A stretch of 64,000 nucleotides of DNA from Muscardinus avellanarius (GCA_963383645.1 OY726563.1:34998331-35062330); one strand, 5' to 3'; shown: positions 1-10,472, counted from the stretch's first letter. Translations and numbers: made by a program. Notes: generated from the letters alone by a model not told the origin.

Positions 1-282
1 GTCTACAGATGCTCAACTCTGAAGATGTATTTTATCGGTAAAGAATTTTTCTGTATTATTTCTAAAAAACAGAACCATGGAATCTTGATTAAAGCTCAAT
101 CAGAGAAAATCTCATTAATGAAACTGTAATAGCTTTAAAAAATCTTGGTCTTTTCAATTTAAAGTATCTGATTATATATAAATTAGTTTTCAAGACACAG
201 AATCACTCAAACACAATGACAAGGCAGGGCTCTGGAATGGCTGTCTGAGGAGGTTAAGAAACTTCTTCCTTAGAGAGACATA

Positions 283-600
283 CAAAGCCCTCCCATGGTA
301 TCTGAGAGGGAATGGTTCCAGAATCCTCCCATAGATATCAAAATATGCAGATGTTCAAATCTCTTAATATGAAGCAGTATAGTATTTGCATATAACCTAC
401 ACCTTAATTAATCTCTAGATGATTTACAATACAATGTAAATGCTATGTAAATAGCTGTTATTCTGTATTGTTTAGGGAATAAAGGCGAAAAAAATGTCTA
501 GCCATGTTCAGTACAGGTGCAATTTTTAGCCCCAAATATTTTTGAACCACAATTGTTTGAAACTTTGGATGCAGAACCTGCAGATACTCAGGGCTGACTG
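283..600 (+). mobile_element. MER2-type nonautonomous DNA transposon (Tigger group)
   Basis: The body has the MER2 order of motifs: a CCCTCCCATGGTATC-like left terminus, AGTATTTGCATATAACCTA, TGTATTGTTTAGGGAATAA, and a right terminus GCAGATACTCAGGGCTGACTG. Ends are partly inverted-repeat, and TA dinucleotides flank both sides (281-282, 601-602) as expected of a TA-target pogo/Tigger element. It is an old fossil with no coding capacity. Confidence 0.75.
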
Positions 601-602
601 TA

Positions 603-1763
603 TGTAGCTAGCCATGACTGACAAGTACAACCATTCAAAGTTTCTGGAGATTGATCAACAGGCTTACAACACTGAGAAGCATTCGCTTAATAAAATCGAC
701 AGAAACTTGGTAAGAACAATGGGAAACTGTGGCGATGGAGAGAGGGACTGTATGCAGAATGCACCCACGCCTCCACAGCTCTGTCTTGCAGAGGCAACTG
801 TTCTAAGGGGGCTCAGCAGCCCTGTGGCAGATCGGGCACCTTGGAGTAGAAGAGCTATTAAGGCTGGATTCAGCAGCTGGTGAATGCTGGCAGATCTCAT
901 TTTCAAGAATTTCTTGCTGAGAAAAGCCTATATTGAGTGGGTGTCAGAAACCAGTTTCAACACCCATTCTCCTACCCTCAACTCCAGGTGAATGCAAAGG
1001 ATTCAGGTGAGGAAACTGGTATAGACCTTTCCCATGTAGCTCTGAGTTGCAAGAGTGCTACAGAGATGAGACTGAGCCAAGCGGCAACTCCCATGTCCTC
1101 TAACATCCTATGGCAGAAGAACTATTTCAAAGCACATTCAGCACCTGGTGAGCATTCACAGATGTCACACTCCCTAGTTTTATACTGACTGGTAGTAGAG
1201 CTAGCAGGGGACGCCAGTTTCTGCTAGGCTTTCCTCCATAGTACAAAGCCCCTGTGCCTTAAGAAGGATCTGGGTGGAACAACCAGTGAAGAGTGAGTTC
1301 GCCATTTCCTCCACCTCCTGCTCCGCAGTGCAGAGATTCTGCCCAGGGGAAGGTATAGCAAGCATCACAGACTAGCAAATCCTGTTCCTGACAAGGGGCC
1401 TGCCATTAATTGGATCAGACTCTGGAGCAATTTATACCCCAGGGCGTTGTAAAAAAATAAAATAAATGAAGCCATCAGCTAGAAATTAGTACAGTGTAAC
1501 ACCAATGGAGGTTAGTTGGGTTAATGGGGGATTGGGGTAGAGATAGAATGTGTAGCTGAAACCTCAACAAGCCGTGGAATGGAAGAAGGTTACAGGTATC
1601 CACTGATGCTATAATAAAAAGAAGGTATGTAAAAAGCAAAAAGGCTTCCTCTTATATAGAAAAAGAAAATAAGCAAAGAGAAACTACCTTTGAGATTGCC
1701 CAGATGTAAAAATTAACAGAAAAGACCTTTCTAATCAGCAATTATATAATATATATTCATAAT
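603..1763 (+). other. No gene seen; probably 5' part of an old HAL1/L1M element
   Basis: Short open frames here look random. From about 900 the sequence runs toward the ORF1-like material at 2390-2720 in the same orientation and resembles the 5' region of old L1M/HAL1 elements, but this is a weak visual resemblance. Nothing else was recognised. Confidence 0.35.
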
Positions 1764-1880
1764 GCAGGGTGTGGTGGCATACACTTGTAATCTTAGGATT
1801 TGGGAGGCTGAGACAGGGGGATCACAGATTCATAGTCAGCCTCAGATAATTATTGAGACCTTGTTTTAAAATAAAGAATA
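1764..1880 (+). mobile_element. B1-dID SINE, left part (interrupted; continues at 2266)
   Basis: The B1-like half starts at GCAGGGTGTGGTGGCATAC and runs to ATAAAGAATA, where other insertions split it. Its ID half resumes at 2266-2350. Confidence 0.8.
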
Positions 1881-2112
1881 GCCAGGTGTGGTGGCGCACG
1901 CTTGTAATCCCTGCTCTTGGGAGGCTGAGACAGGAGGATCACATGGGTTCAAAGCCAGTCTCAGCTACTTAATGAGGCTTTCAGCAATTTAGTAAGACCC
2001 TGTTTCCAAGTAAAGTATAAAATAGGTCTGGGAGTATAGCCTGGAGGTAGAAAGCCTCTGAGTTCCACCCCCAGTACCATAAATACCAAAAAGAAAGAAA
2101 GAAAGAAAGAAA
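1881..2112 (+). mobile_element. B1-dID SINE with GAAAG-rich tail
   Basis: A complete dimer of the intermediate subtype: the left half has CTCAGCTACTTAATGAGG, the right half has GGTCTGGGAGTATAGCC. The A-rich tail has become (AAAG)n. It sits inside the older SINE and directly abuts an L1 3' end without an obvious separate target duplication. Confidence 0.8.
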
Positions 2113-2265
2113 GAATGAATAAGGGAAGGAGGGATGGGGAGGGAGTGGGGTGGGAATTGGGTAGGGGTTAAATCAGTGATGTGTACATGTATGTACACAC
2201 AAGTTTTTTACCCCAATATGATGTATGAATATAATGCACCAATAAAAAATTTAAAAATAAATAAA
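2113..2265 (+). mobile_element. L1 3' end (5'-truncated), squirrel lineage
   Basis: A G-rich stretch (GGGAAGGAGGGATGGGG) is followed by GATGTGTACATGTATGTAC, ATGATGTATGAATATAATGC and AATAAAAAATTT plus an A-rich tail. The same 3' terminus recurs at 11.3, 22.1, 24.2, 34.4 and 53.8 kb, which identifies it as the end of the local L1 lineage. Confidence 0.7.
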
Positions 2266-2350
2266 TAAAATAAAGAATAAAGAATAGGGCTGGGAGTGTA
2301 GCTCAGAGGTAGAATGCCCCTGGGGTTCAATCCCCAGTTCTGGATAAAAA
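2266..2350 (+). mobile_element. B1-dID SINE, right (ID) half of the element begun at 1764
   Basis: Reads GGGCTGGGAGTGTAGCTCAG and GGGTTCAATCCCCAGT-type box B sequence. AAATAAAGAATA occurs both before the inserted block (about 1869-1880) and here, consistent with a target duplication around the whole 1881-2265 insert. Confidence 0.75.
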
Positions 2351-2389
2351 TGTACATATATATGTATATGTACATGTATATATACACAC

Positions 2390-2720
2390 ATGCCCAAGAA
2401 AATCATGTTTAAGAAATTAAAGGAAGGTGTGACAACAATAGAGATTTGAGCTATAGACGAATCAGCAAACTTGAAGATATGTTGATAGAGATTACACAAT
2501 CTACAGAATACAAAGAAAGGATAAAGAAAAAGTTGAACAGAACCTTAGAGAAATGTGGGACACCATTAAGCGCACCAGTATATGTAGGAGAATGCCAGAA
2601 GTGAGCGAAGAGGAGGAGCTAAACATACTGATATAAAGAATGAACAAATAAATAAGTGGGGGAAATAGACAAGTCTCCCATGTAGAATATATTCCAACAT
2701 ATATAACCAATATAACCAAT
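2390..2720 (+). mobile_element. HAL1/L1M ORF1 fragment
   Basis: AATCAGCAAACTTGAAGATA and TGTGGGACACCATTAAGCG are hallmark ORF1 segments of old L1M/HAL1 elements (a coiled-coil region followed by the DLWDTIKRT-like segment). The frame is broken. Confidence 0.6.
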
Positions 2721-3489
2721 CAGGTTATCTGACTCTATTCTAGCATTTAAAGACTTAATAAATTGGTTTCTCTCTACTTTTGTTACTTAGAATTTAGTTG
2801 AGGCCATCATTTATCTTTTCTACATCCAAAAGCCTCATTTTTTTTGTCCTCAAAGGTTACTTCTAAAATAAAATTCAATCATGTCCCACTATAGTTACCC
2901 CTACCTATATTCACACCCTAATCTCCTTAGACATTATCTATTGGCCTACTTGGAGTATCACTATCGTATTTGTTTTAATAACAGGATGCAGACCCATGCT
3001 TCATACCTATTCCCCTTAGACATGATCTATAGGCCTACTTGGAGTATCACTATAGCACTTATTTTAAAAACAGAATGCAGACCCATGCTTCATACCTATA
3101 TTGGACTCAGTCAGAAAGAGGCCCAAAGATCAATCAGTGATTTTAATAGGTACTACCCTTCCTATCCTCCCCTGCAATTCTTCCACACAATGAAGAGCAG
3201 AATGAAAATCGTAGCAAACTGGTCCCTGCTTATGTTTTTATCCTTAACTTTTGCTGCTTGCACAAAGTTCCAAATGGGAGCCACTATTATTATAGGAAAG
3301 ACTGACCAGAGAACCATATAATATAATAAATATATAATTCATATAATGATTCAAGAAATCATAATTCAACTGTATGAGTAAGTGAACCAATATTTCTTTT
3401 GGAACACAGTGGTCCAAATGAATGTCCAAATGAAGTTCAGACAATATTTTGGTAAAGGCATTAAGAAGGCATAGACTTATAAAGAGAAT
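2721..3489. other. No gene seen; contains an 89-bp tandem duplication
   Basis: Unassigned intron. At 2922-3099 an approximately 89-bp unit is present twice in tandem (both units contain GGCCTACTTGGAGTATCACT and end in CCATGCTTCATACCTAT), with about a dozen differences, so the duplication is old. Confidence 0.6.
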
Positions 3490-3810
3490 AAGATGTGAAT
3501 AAGCCTTACAACCATCATGCTGAGTGAAACTAGATACAAAATGCCACATGTTATATGTTTCTATTTTTATGAAATATCCATAAAGACAAATCCATAGAGC
3601 AAGGGAGCAAACTAGTGGTTGCCAGGAACTAGGGGAAAGGTTGTGGGGCATGAGGAGTGGCTTTTTAGTTACTGTGGGGTACACTTTTCGGCAAAAATTG
3701 CTTTGGAGAAGACAGAGTTGCTGGTTTCACAACATTACGAATGTAAAAAATGCACCTGAGCTGTTCATTTTTAAATGGCTTTATATTGCATAACTTCTAC
3801 CCAGTAAAAT
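3490..3810 (+). mobile_element. L1M 3'UTR fragment
   Basis: Contains ATCATGCTGAGTGAAA, AATCCATAGAGCAAGG, GTGGTTGCCAGGAACTAGGG and a closing CATTTTTAAATGGCTTTATA segment, the usual order in L1MA/L1MB 3' ends. Confidence 0.7.
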
Positions 3811-4089
3811 AAAAGTAAATAAAATAGGAGTGAGGTGGTAGAAGCACATTGGATAGGTAAGTAAACGGACAATTTTAGCAGATCAGAGAAAGCTGAAATC
3901 CAAATATGGCCATCCTTAAGATAAGCCTCTTATTTCTGACTGCATGGACTGCAATGGACTGACAACCTGGGTGCAGCACTATGAATCCATCGCTGCATTC
4001 AAATTGATATCATGCTTACTATAGGCTTTGATCAGTTAGTGATGAAGAGCAGCAGGAATACTAATGCAGGCTCACTACTGTGAGATATG

Positions 4090-4375
4090 GGGATCTGGTG
4101 GTTGACTTTATCCCAAGGACTCACAATAGGCCTTGGCAAAATATCCTTGAAACTGCACCTTAATCCAAGAATTCCCCTACCCAGTTCTCCTTTTTTTTTT
4201 CTTTCCTTTCTCCTCCAAAGGAATCAGATATGCATAGTCTATGATAGCTCTCTCAGCCTCCTTGGGCTCCCTACCCATTCATTCTTCCCCACAGGCAATT
4301 TACTCAATAAATTTCTTGCATATCTAATTCTCTCTTGACAGCTGCTTTCTGCAGAAGCTGAAGTAACACAACAAG
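4090..4375 (+). mobile_element. LTR fragment (ERVL/MaLR-like 3' end)
   Basis: A polyadenylation-type segment, CTCAATAAATTTCTTGCATA, is followed by TCTAATTCTCTCTTGACAGC and a terminal AAGTAACACA, as in the R/U5 end of MaLR-type LTRs. The upstream limit is uncertain. Confidence 0.5.
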
Positions 4376-5603
4376 CTTGTAATAGGCAAACCAGTAAGAA
4401 GCCAGCTGATATGCCTATCAAAATATTCCCAAGAAAGTTTCGGGAATAGAAAGCACCAGGTATTTTTGAAGGTTAGGGCAGGTGTATGGTGGAGCAGACA
4501 AGTTGACTAAAACTTTACAGGAGCAAACTGATCCTAGATATCTTCAACCTAATGAACATTACTCTTTTACTTTTGGAGATTTTGGACACCAGACTCAGAG
4601 CTCAGGTCAAAATGAGGTAATGTGCTTGGGTTAACTGGGAAGTTCATGTGCTTAAACATATTAAAATAAAGACCCTTTTCCTAGCAGGTGCCTGGAACCA
4701 GTGCAATCAGGCTTAGATTCTCTCTGTGTAGCTCACCCTCAAGACACTCCTAGTTCAAAGGAAAAGATCAGAAGGTTCCTGTCTGTTAAACTGACATGAT
4801 TAAGAACAAAAGACCTACAGACAAAAGGCATCCGTAAGGTTCTCAAAAAATGGCTTAGTCCTTGTCTGACCACCTAAGATGAAGTTGTTCATATACACAG
4901 AGTTTCTAGGCAACTATGAATACTTCCCCTTTAAAAATAAGAGACCAACTAAGGATCATCAGGCATCAGAGGAAAGCCTCTAAAAAGAATTGTCTAAAAA
5001 CAAAGCAATGAAAATTTTATTTTTCTAAGGAAGCTTTTTGCTGAATAAACAAAGAACATTTCACAAAATACTACTGTGAAATAGATAAGAATGATATGAA
5101 ACCTCTGAATAAAACTATGAGAGCCAAAGCAGGAGATTTGAACAGAAGAATTAGAAGATTAAATTGAGGAAATATCTTAAAGTAGATCAAACTGACAAAG
5201 AGATGGGAATAGGAAGGAAAGTTTAGAGAGTAAAGGACATCATCATGCAATTTCAAAGTACTGGGGTAAAGAGAGTATTTTCAAAACTTTCATACAAACA
5301 AACAACACATGTTTTCATTTAATCCTCTTAATAATTCTAAAAGTAGGTAAAATGTTATGCCTGATTGTTAGATGAGAAAACTTAGGCACAGAGAGGTTAT
5401 TTGATATGCCCATGTTGCACAGCTGGTGAGCATTATATGAACTCAAGTAGTCTCATTTCACCATATAGACTTTTACCCATATGCTATGCTTTTTCAAAAT
5501 TTAGAGAAATTACTTCTTCCCTAGAATTCTATACCCAGCCAAACTATCAAATTATAGAGAAAAATAATGATAGTTTCAAGTATCTAAAAAAATATACCTT
5601 TTC
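4376..5603 (+). other. No gene seen; HAL1/L1M-like ORF1 debris from about 4930
   Basis: CAAACTGACAAAGAGATGGG near 5190-5215 and the AGAATTCTATACCCAGCCAA segment near 5523-5542 are recurrent in old HAL1/L1M ORF1 sequences. The remainder (4376-4930) is unassigned. Confidence 0.45.
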
Positions 5604-5812
5604 AGCCAAGGATGGTGGCATAAGCTTGTAATCAAAGTATTTGAGAGGATGAGACAGGAGGATCACAAGTTCGTGGCCAGCCTCAGTTACTTAGTGAGGC
5701 CATCTACAACTTAGTGAAATCCTGTTTCAAAAATAAAGAATAAAAAATAGGGCTGGAGGTATAGCTCAAAGAAAGAATGCCCCTGGGTTCCATCCCCAGT
5801 ACCACAAAAAAG
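5604..5812 (+). mobile_element. B1-dID SINE with TACCTTTTC target duplication
   Basis: A complete older dimer. TACCTTTTC is present at 5595-5603 and 5813-5821. Confidence 0.85.
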
Positions 5813-6463
5813 TACCTTTTCTTAAGAAGTGACTAGAGCACATATTCTAGCAAAATAATAAAGAAAAACAAAACCACAAGAAAATTACAGGAAATCTATG
5901 AAACAGGACTGATGAAATACAAAGAGAATTTCCCTGATGAAAGTCTAGTAGGTCAAGATATATATGAGATATATGAAGTTTTCGTAAAAACAAACAGTGA
6001 ATGTGACAAATTTTCTAATGGGATTGAATGTACTAAGAGAAGTGCTACAAGTCAGTGGGAGAGCCTAGGAATAAATTAGCAATAATACATAAAAGCCAGT
6101 CAAAGAACTAAGTCAATTTAAGAACACAAAAAATTAGTCAAAGACTTAACGACTTACTCGAGGTATAAAAAGACAAGAAATATGATTATATCAATGAGTC
6201 AAATATGAATAATATTATAAAAATGGGGAAGGGGAAAAGGTGGGAGCAGAAAGAAGGGTAGGGAGCAGCAACACAATGAAAAGTGCAGTACTTTTCATTG
6301 CAGTAGGACAGTGATTGATGATACTTAAAAGTATAATAACAGGAAATAGATGTAAACACATGTTGTTACAAAAGAAACAGCAAGAAATGCTTAAAGTGAT
6401 TGCCTCAGATAATGAACTGGTGAGGTTGGAATGAACTCAGACACAAACTCCTTTTTTGTTGTT
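5813..6463. other. No gene seen; likely continuation of HAL1/L1M debris
   Basis: AT-rich with A-rich runs. AAATACAAAGAGAATTTCCC and nearby phrases are consistent with the same old element as 4930-5603, but I cannot set limits. Confidence 0.3.
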
Positions 6464-6476
6464 AGAAGTATGATTT

Positions 6477-6592
6477 GCCAGGCATGGTAGAGCATACCTG
6501 TAATCCTAATACTTGGATGGCTGAGACAGGAGGATTGCAGGTTGGAGGTTAGCCTCAGCAATTTAGCAATCTTCAGCAACTTAACAAGACTG
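6477..6592 (+). mobile_element. B1-dID SINE, left monomer, start of a nested cluster
   Basis: Starts GCCAGGCATGGTAGAGC right after AGAAGTATGATTT (6464-6476). A near-identical target sequence, AGAAGTAGTATGATTT, closes the whole cluster at 7293-7308. Confidence 0.75.
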
Positions 6593-6604
6593 TCTTTCCT
6601 TTCC

Positions 6605-6658
<54 letters not shown>

Positions 6659-6692
6659 CTTTCCCTCCCTCCCTTCCTTTCTTCCTTTCTTT
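6593..6692 (+). repeat. (TTTC)n / TTCC tract
   Basis: About 100 bp of TTTC units grading into CCCT and TTCC variants. It lies between a sense and an antisense SINE and is the likely expanded tail of the antisense copy. Confidence 0.9.
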
Positions 6693-6693
6693 C

Positions 6694-6891
6694 GTACTAG
6701 GGATGAAACCCAGAGGCATTCTACCTCTGAGCTATGCCCCCAGCCCTATTTTTTATTCTTTATTTTGAAACAGGGTCTTACTGAGTTGTGGAGGGCCTCA
6801 CTAAGTAGCTGAGGCTGTCCGCAAACTGCAATCCTCCTGTCTCAGCCTCCCAAATGCTGGTATTACAAGCGTGTGCCTCCATGCCCAGCCT
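6694..6891 (-). mobile_element. B1-dID SINE, complete
   Basis: Reverse complement of the dimer, from the ID half (GGATGAAACCCAGAGGCATT) through the B1 half (CAATCCTCCTGTCTCAGCC). The (TTTC)n tract is its poly-A tail seen from the other strand. Confidence 0.85.
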
Positions 6892-6925
6892 GTATTTTTT
6901 TATTTTGAAACACTGTCTTACCGGG

Positions 6926-6970
6926 CGAAGAAAGAAAAAAGAAAGAAAAAAAGAAAGAAAGAAAGAAAAT
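6926..6970 (+). repeat. (GAAA)n tract
   Basis: Irregular GAAAG and GAAAA units following an isolated TTTTGAAACACTGTCTTACC segment that is itself a SINE linker in reverse orientation. Confidence 0.85.
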
Positions 6971-7036
6971 AAGGCTTGGGAGGTACCTCAGAGGTAGATT
7001 GCTCCTGAGCTTAATACCCAGTGCCACACACACTTA
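6970..7036 (+). mobile_element. B1-dID SINE, ID half only
   Basis: Reads GGCTTGGGAGGTACCTCAGA and ends in CCCAGTGCCACACACAC. Its poly-A tail passes straight into the GAA triplet tract. Confidence 0.7.
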
Positions 7037-7087
7037 AAAAAGAAGAAGAAGAAGAAGAAGAAGAAGAAGAAGAAGAAGAAGAAGAAG

Positions 7088-7116
<29 letters not shown>
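7037..7116 (+). repeat. (GAA)n triplet repeat, about 25 units
   Basis: An essentially pure GAA run of about 78 bp, on the CASK template strand, so the pre-mRNA carries UUC. It appears to have grown from a SINE A-tail, the usual origin of primate and rodent GAA tracts. Confidence 0.95.

Positions 7117-7158
<42 letters not shown>
7117..7158 (+). repeat. (GTA)n triplet repeat, about 14 units
   Basis: The GAA run changes in phase to GTA/TAG units without interruption, then enters the next SINE. Confidence 0.95.
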
Positions 7159-7292
7159 CTGGGCATGGTGGCTTTTAATCTTATAATCTCAGCATTTGGG
7201 AAGTGGAGATAGGAGAATCATGGTTCTTGGACAGCCTCAGCTACTTAGTGAGGCCCTTTGCAACTCAGTGAGACCCGGTTTCAAAAGTAAAA
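7159..7292 (+). mobile_element. B1-dID SINE, left monomer
   Basis: Starts ACTGGGCATGGTGGC and ends in the A-rich linker, with no ID half. It is followed by AGAAGTAGTATGATTT, matching the left boundary of the cluster at 6464. Confidence 0.75.
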
Positions 7293-7545
7293 AGAAGTAG
7301 TATGATTTGACCTTTAAAATCATATGCTTATATTACTTATACTTAGATCTGAGTAGAACTCAACTATATAAAGAATCAGACTAAAACCTTCTATAGTCCA
7401 TGGAAAACCATATATTTATGATGATTAAAGACATAACACTTAGTTGGCCACACTCTCCTGCCAATTCCCTATGACATATTAACCTCTGGAATTGCTGGGA
7501 CTGGGTTCAAACATTTTGTTCCACAGGTGCCACCATTACACAGAG

Positions 7546-7546
<1 letters not shown>

Positions 7547-7588
<42 letters not shown>
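7547..7588 (+). repeat. (CA)n microsatellite
   Basis: About 20 CA units, adjoining an L1 3' end in reverse orientation. Confidence 0.95.
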
Positions 7589-7589
<1 letters not shown>

Positions 7590-7592
<3 letters not shown>

Positions 7593-7637
7593 ATTTTGTA
7601 TTGGTGCATTATATTCATACATCATATTGGGGTAAAG
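7590..7637 (-). mobile_element. L1 3' terminus, short antisense stub
   Basis: TTGTATTGGTGCATTATATT and CATACATCATATTGGGGTAA are the reverse complement of the L1 3' end described at 2113. Confidence 0.65.
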
Positions 7638-7649
7638 AAATCAAGGAGA

Positions 7650-7818
7650 GCCGGGAGTGGTGGCGCATGCTTGGGAGGCAGAGACAGGAGGATCGCGCAG
7701 GTTCGAAGCCAGCATTGCTGGCTTAAGAGACCCTGCTTCCAAATAAAAATATAAAATAGGTCTGGGAGTATAGCCCAGAGGTAGAAGGGTTTCCAGGAGC
7801 CCCAATACCACCAAAAAA
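7650..7818 (+). mobile_element. Young B1-dID SINE with 12-bp target duplication
   Basis: Young subtype: the left half is shortened (AGCATTGCTGGCTTAAGAGA) and the right half reads GGTCTGGGAGTATAGCCCAG with CCAGGAGCCCC. AAATCAAGGAGA flanks it at 7638-7649 and 7819-7830, perfectly conserved. Confidence 0.9.
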
Positions 7819-7830
7819 AAATCAAGGAGA

Positions 7831-9447
7831 ATAAAAAAAGCTTAAAGCACGGAGGACAGAAAAAAGAGCACAGTTGAGGACAAGAAAATCCATCTTTCCC
7901 ACTAAATTTACTAAGGCGAAACCAGGGATCATGGATAAGCTTCCCTTGTAAGTAGCTCTGTCTTTTTGGACGGAACAGTTATTTTACATGTTGCAAATTA
8001 TAGAGCTCCTTGTCAAGGATAACAAAGCTGATGTAATGTGTTAGGGCTACAAAAATTATCACTGCCAAGAAAGCAAGCAGTCTCTGGCTGTTTTATTTAT
8101 TGTTTAAACTTTATTAGCCAATTTACTGTTTTTTCTCCTGTATAATATCTTAAAAATCTTTTGCTACAATAGCAGACATTTAAAAAGCATTAACTAAATA
8201 GTAATACTCATTCAGGTCTGGGGTACTTTGCAATAAATACAAATCTCTGTACTGAAGAAAGATGGCTCTCCCACATCAACGATCCCAATTCATATAATGT
8301 TTGATCCACTGTTAATGGAGTACTAAAAACCACAATTAAAATGGTCTTTTTTCTTGTTTTATTTCTTGGTTAATTACAATGTTCAAACAGACCATCGGAA
8401 ATAATTTCCTTTTAAAATTCTCAGTTTTGCCCATTTTTATTCTCTCCTTTTAAAAAATACAGCATGGGTCTCATTAACGTCATTAGTTGCGATGCCTGCT
8501 GAGCAAAAATGCTGACTTCGTGCACATGGAATCAATTTTCTGAATTAAAGAAGGTTTGCATGTGTGTGCGGGAGCTATTTCTTGCATAGTATTTTTTCAG
8601 AAGTCTTCCCTGTAGGAAATGCTTTAAGAAGTGTACTAGGTGCTACGTTACCAACTCTACATGTATGAAATGACACTTCTTGAACTGTGCTCCTTCACTG
8701 TTTCAGCCAGTTAACCTTGTGGCAACCTCCAATGTCTGAGAAAGCATAGACCTCACTGAGTTTCCTTCCCTACAAGACTAGACAGGCATTTCCTAGCTTT
8801 CTAATTGTGTATTTAGGAACAAAGGTTATTCTAGAGTGAGGCAATATGTAAAGAGTGAAGAGAGACTGGGAAAGCCAGAAGGCAAGGAGGGAAAGGGGCT
8901 GGGGAAAGGGAAGAGGGTATTATAGGTACAGTTCAAGAGCAACTAGCAGAGCAGCAGGCCAGAACAGAACTAGGAGTAGGCAATGCCATAGATCAGCTTC
9001 AGGGCCATGACTGGAAGGCAGGCAAAGAAAAGGGAAAGCCAAGGTATAACCAACATTACTTTAAGGAAGGATGGCAAATTCAAAGATGCGAAGTGAGATT
9101 CAGGCCCCAGAGCTGGAGTGAAGCCAACCTAGAAATCGTCAGGACATTGCCTAGCAGACAAGCCCAGGCCTGTGATAAAGGATCACGGAGGGCTGCTTTC
9201 AGAAGTCTGGACCGGTGCCTCCAGAGGCCCATCACTGGAATCTTGAAAGGAAAGGCTCAGCCCTTTATAAGGTGGGGCTATTAGAGAAATAAGAAATACT
9301 GAAAAAAGAGTACAGAGAAGGGAGGTGCAGAAGAGAAACCTGATACAAAGCAAAGCAAAATAGGGAATAAAGGAGCAATATATGGAATAAAGGGGTGCAA
9401 AGCTTTTGATTACAGTAATTCAGACTATATGGTATATTCTGATGCTA
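7831..9447. other. Repeat-poor intronic stretch; no gene seen
   Basis: About 1.6 kb without a recognisable element. The part at about 8090-8600 has balanced composition and short motifs such as TCATTAACGTCATTAG (CRE-like AACGTCA). It could hold a conserved noncoding element; this is inference from repeat absence only. Confidence 0.4.
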
Positions 9448-9513
9448 TAGTGTGTGTGTGTATTTGTGTGTGTGTGTGTATTTGTGTGTGTGTGTGTGTG
9501 TATTTGTGTGTGT
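9448..9513 (+). repeat. Interrupted (GT)n microsatellite
   Basis: Three GT blocks separated by TATTTGTG. It abuts an antisense SINE and probably arose from its tail. Confidence 0.9.
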
Positions 9514-9687
9514 GTTGCTGGGGATTGAATCAGGGCTGTTTTACCTCCATGCTACAGCCCTATTTTATTTTTTTAGTTTGAACCAGGGTCTTGCTAAATT
9601 GCTGAGGCTGGCCAAAAAATGAACCTGCGATCTTCTTGTCTCAGCCTCCCAAGTACTGGGATGACAGTTGTGCATCACCACACCCAG
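9514..9687 (-). mobile_element. B1-dID SINE
   Basis: Reverse complement. ID half TGCTGGGGATTGAATCAGGG, B1 half ending CATCACCACACCCAG, with a shortened linker. Confidence 0.85.
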
Positions 9688-10149
9688 AAGATATATGAAT
9701 ATCTTAAATGTTTGGATGTATACACTAGGAGGCTTACAAATATTACTAAAATATCATTAAACAGCATAAACAATAGACGGCAAAAAATTTCTACTTAGTG
9801 TTCTCTAAGAGGGAGATAGGTAAAAACACAAAATAACCATTACTGGATCAGCTACTGTATGTGGGAGAGAGGTATGTGTTTAAAATATTTTTAAAATTCT
9901 GTATGTTGCTTGCAGAATGAAGATTGTATTCATCTGTTTATGATACAAGGCCATGTATGACACTTAAGAGGTGGCAAACATAGTAGACAATACATGATTT
10001 CTAATGAGATTTTGAAGAATGTGAATCCAGTGGAATGTCTTAAGAGCTATAAATGGAATAAGGATAATCTAAATATTCTGTAATGGACCGAACTCCAGAA
10101 TAATTATTAGTGGGTAAAAATATGTATAATAGTATGTGGAATATGTCAC
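9688..10149. other. No gene or clear repeat seen
   Basis: AT-rich unassigned intron. Confidence 0.5.
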
Positions 10150-10182
10150 TTTTCATCCTAAATTTATAATTTAGGATGAAAA
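10150..10182. repeat. Perfect 14-bp palindrome, 5-nt loop
   Basis: TTTTCATCCTAAAT (10150-10163), loop TTATA, then ATTTAGGATGAAAA (10169-10182). It lies immediately outside the left end of the large inverted repeat that starts at 10186. Confidence 0.9.
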
Positions 10183-10185
10183 TAC

Positions 10186-10472
10186 AGGCTCTCAGCTACT
10201 TAGTGAGACCCTGTTTCCAAATAAAATATAAAATAAGTCCGGGAGTATGGCCCGGAGGTAGAAAAGCCTCTGGGTTCCACCCTTAGTACCACCAAAAAAT
10301 TTTAAAAAATTAATAAATAAAATGCTTTTTTAGTAAAAACTTCCACTTAAAAATAACTCTTCGTTTTGTGGTTTGGCCACCAACATGCTATATTATTAGG
10401 TTGTTTCATTTAAATTTTTATTTGTAGGATTTATTTTTATTTACTTTTTAAATTTTATAAAATGATTTACAT
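10186..10472 (+). repeat. Left arm of a ~290-bp inverted repeat (includes a SINE 3' half)
   Basis: 10186-10300 is the B1-dID linker and ID half, cut off abruptly at GGCTCTCAGC; 10301-10472 is flanking DNA including AAAACTTCCACTTAAAAATA and TTAAATTTTATAAAATG. The whole arm recurs inverted at 10599-11083. Confidence 0.85.

Noticed and set aside
2881..3321. 146-codon frame
   Set aside because: It spans an 89-bp tandem duplication in AT-rich intron; the internal repeat explains the repeated peptide segment.
7021..7212. Open frame encoding a polyglutamate then polyvaline peptide
   Set aside because: It is simply the GAA and GTA triplet tracts read as codons inside nested SINE tails; no promoter, domain or conservation signal.
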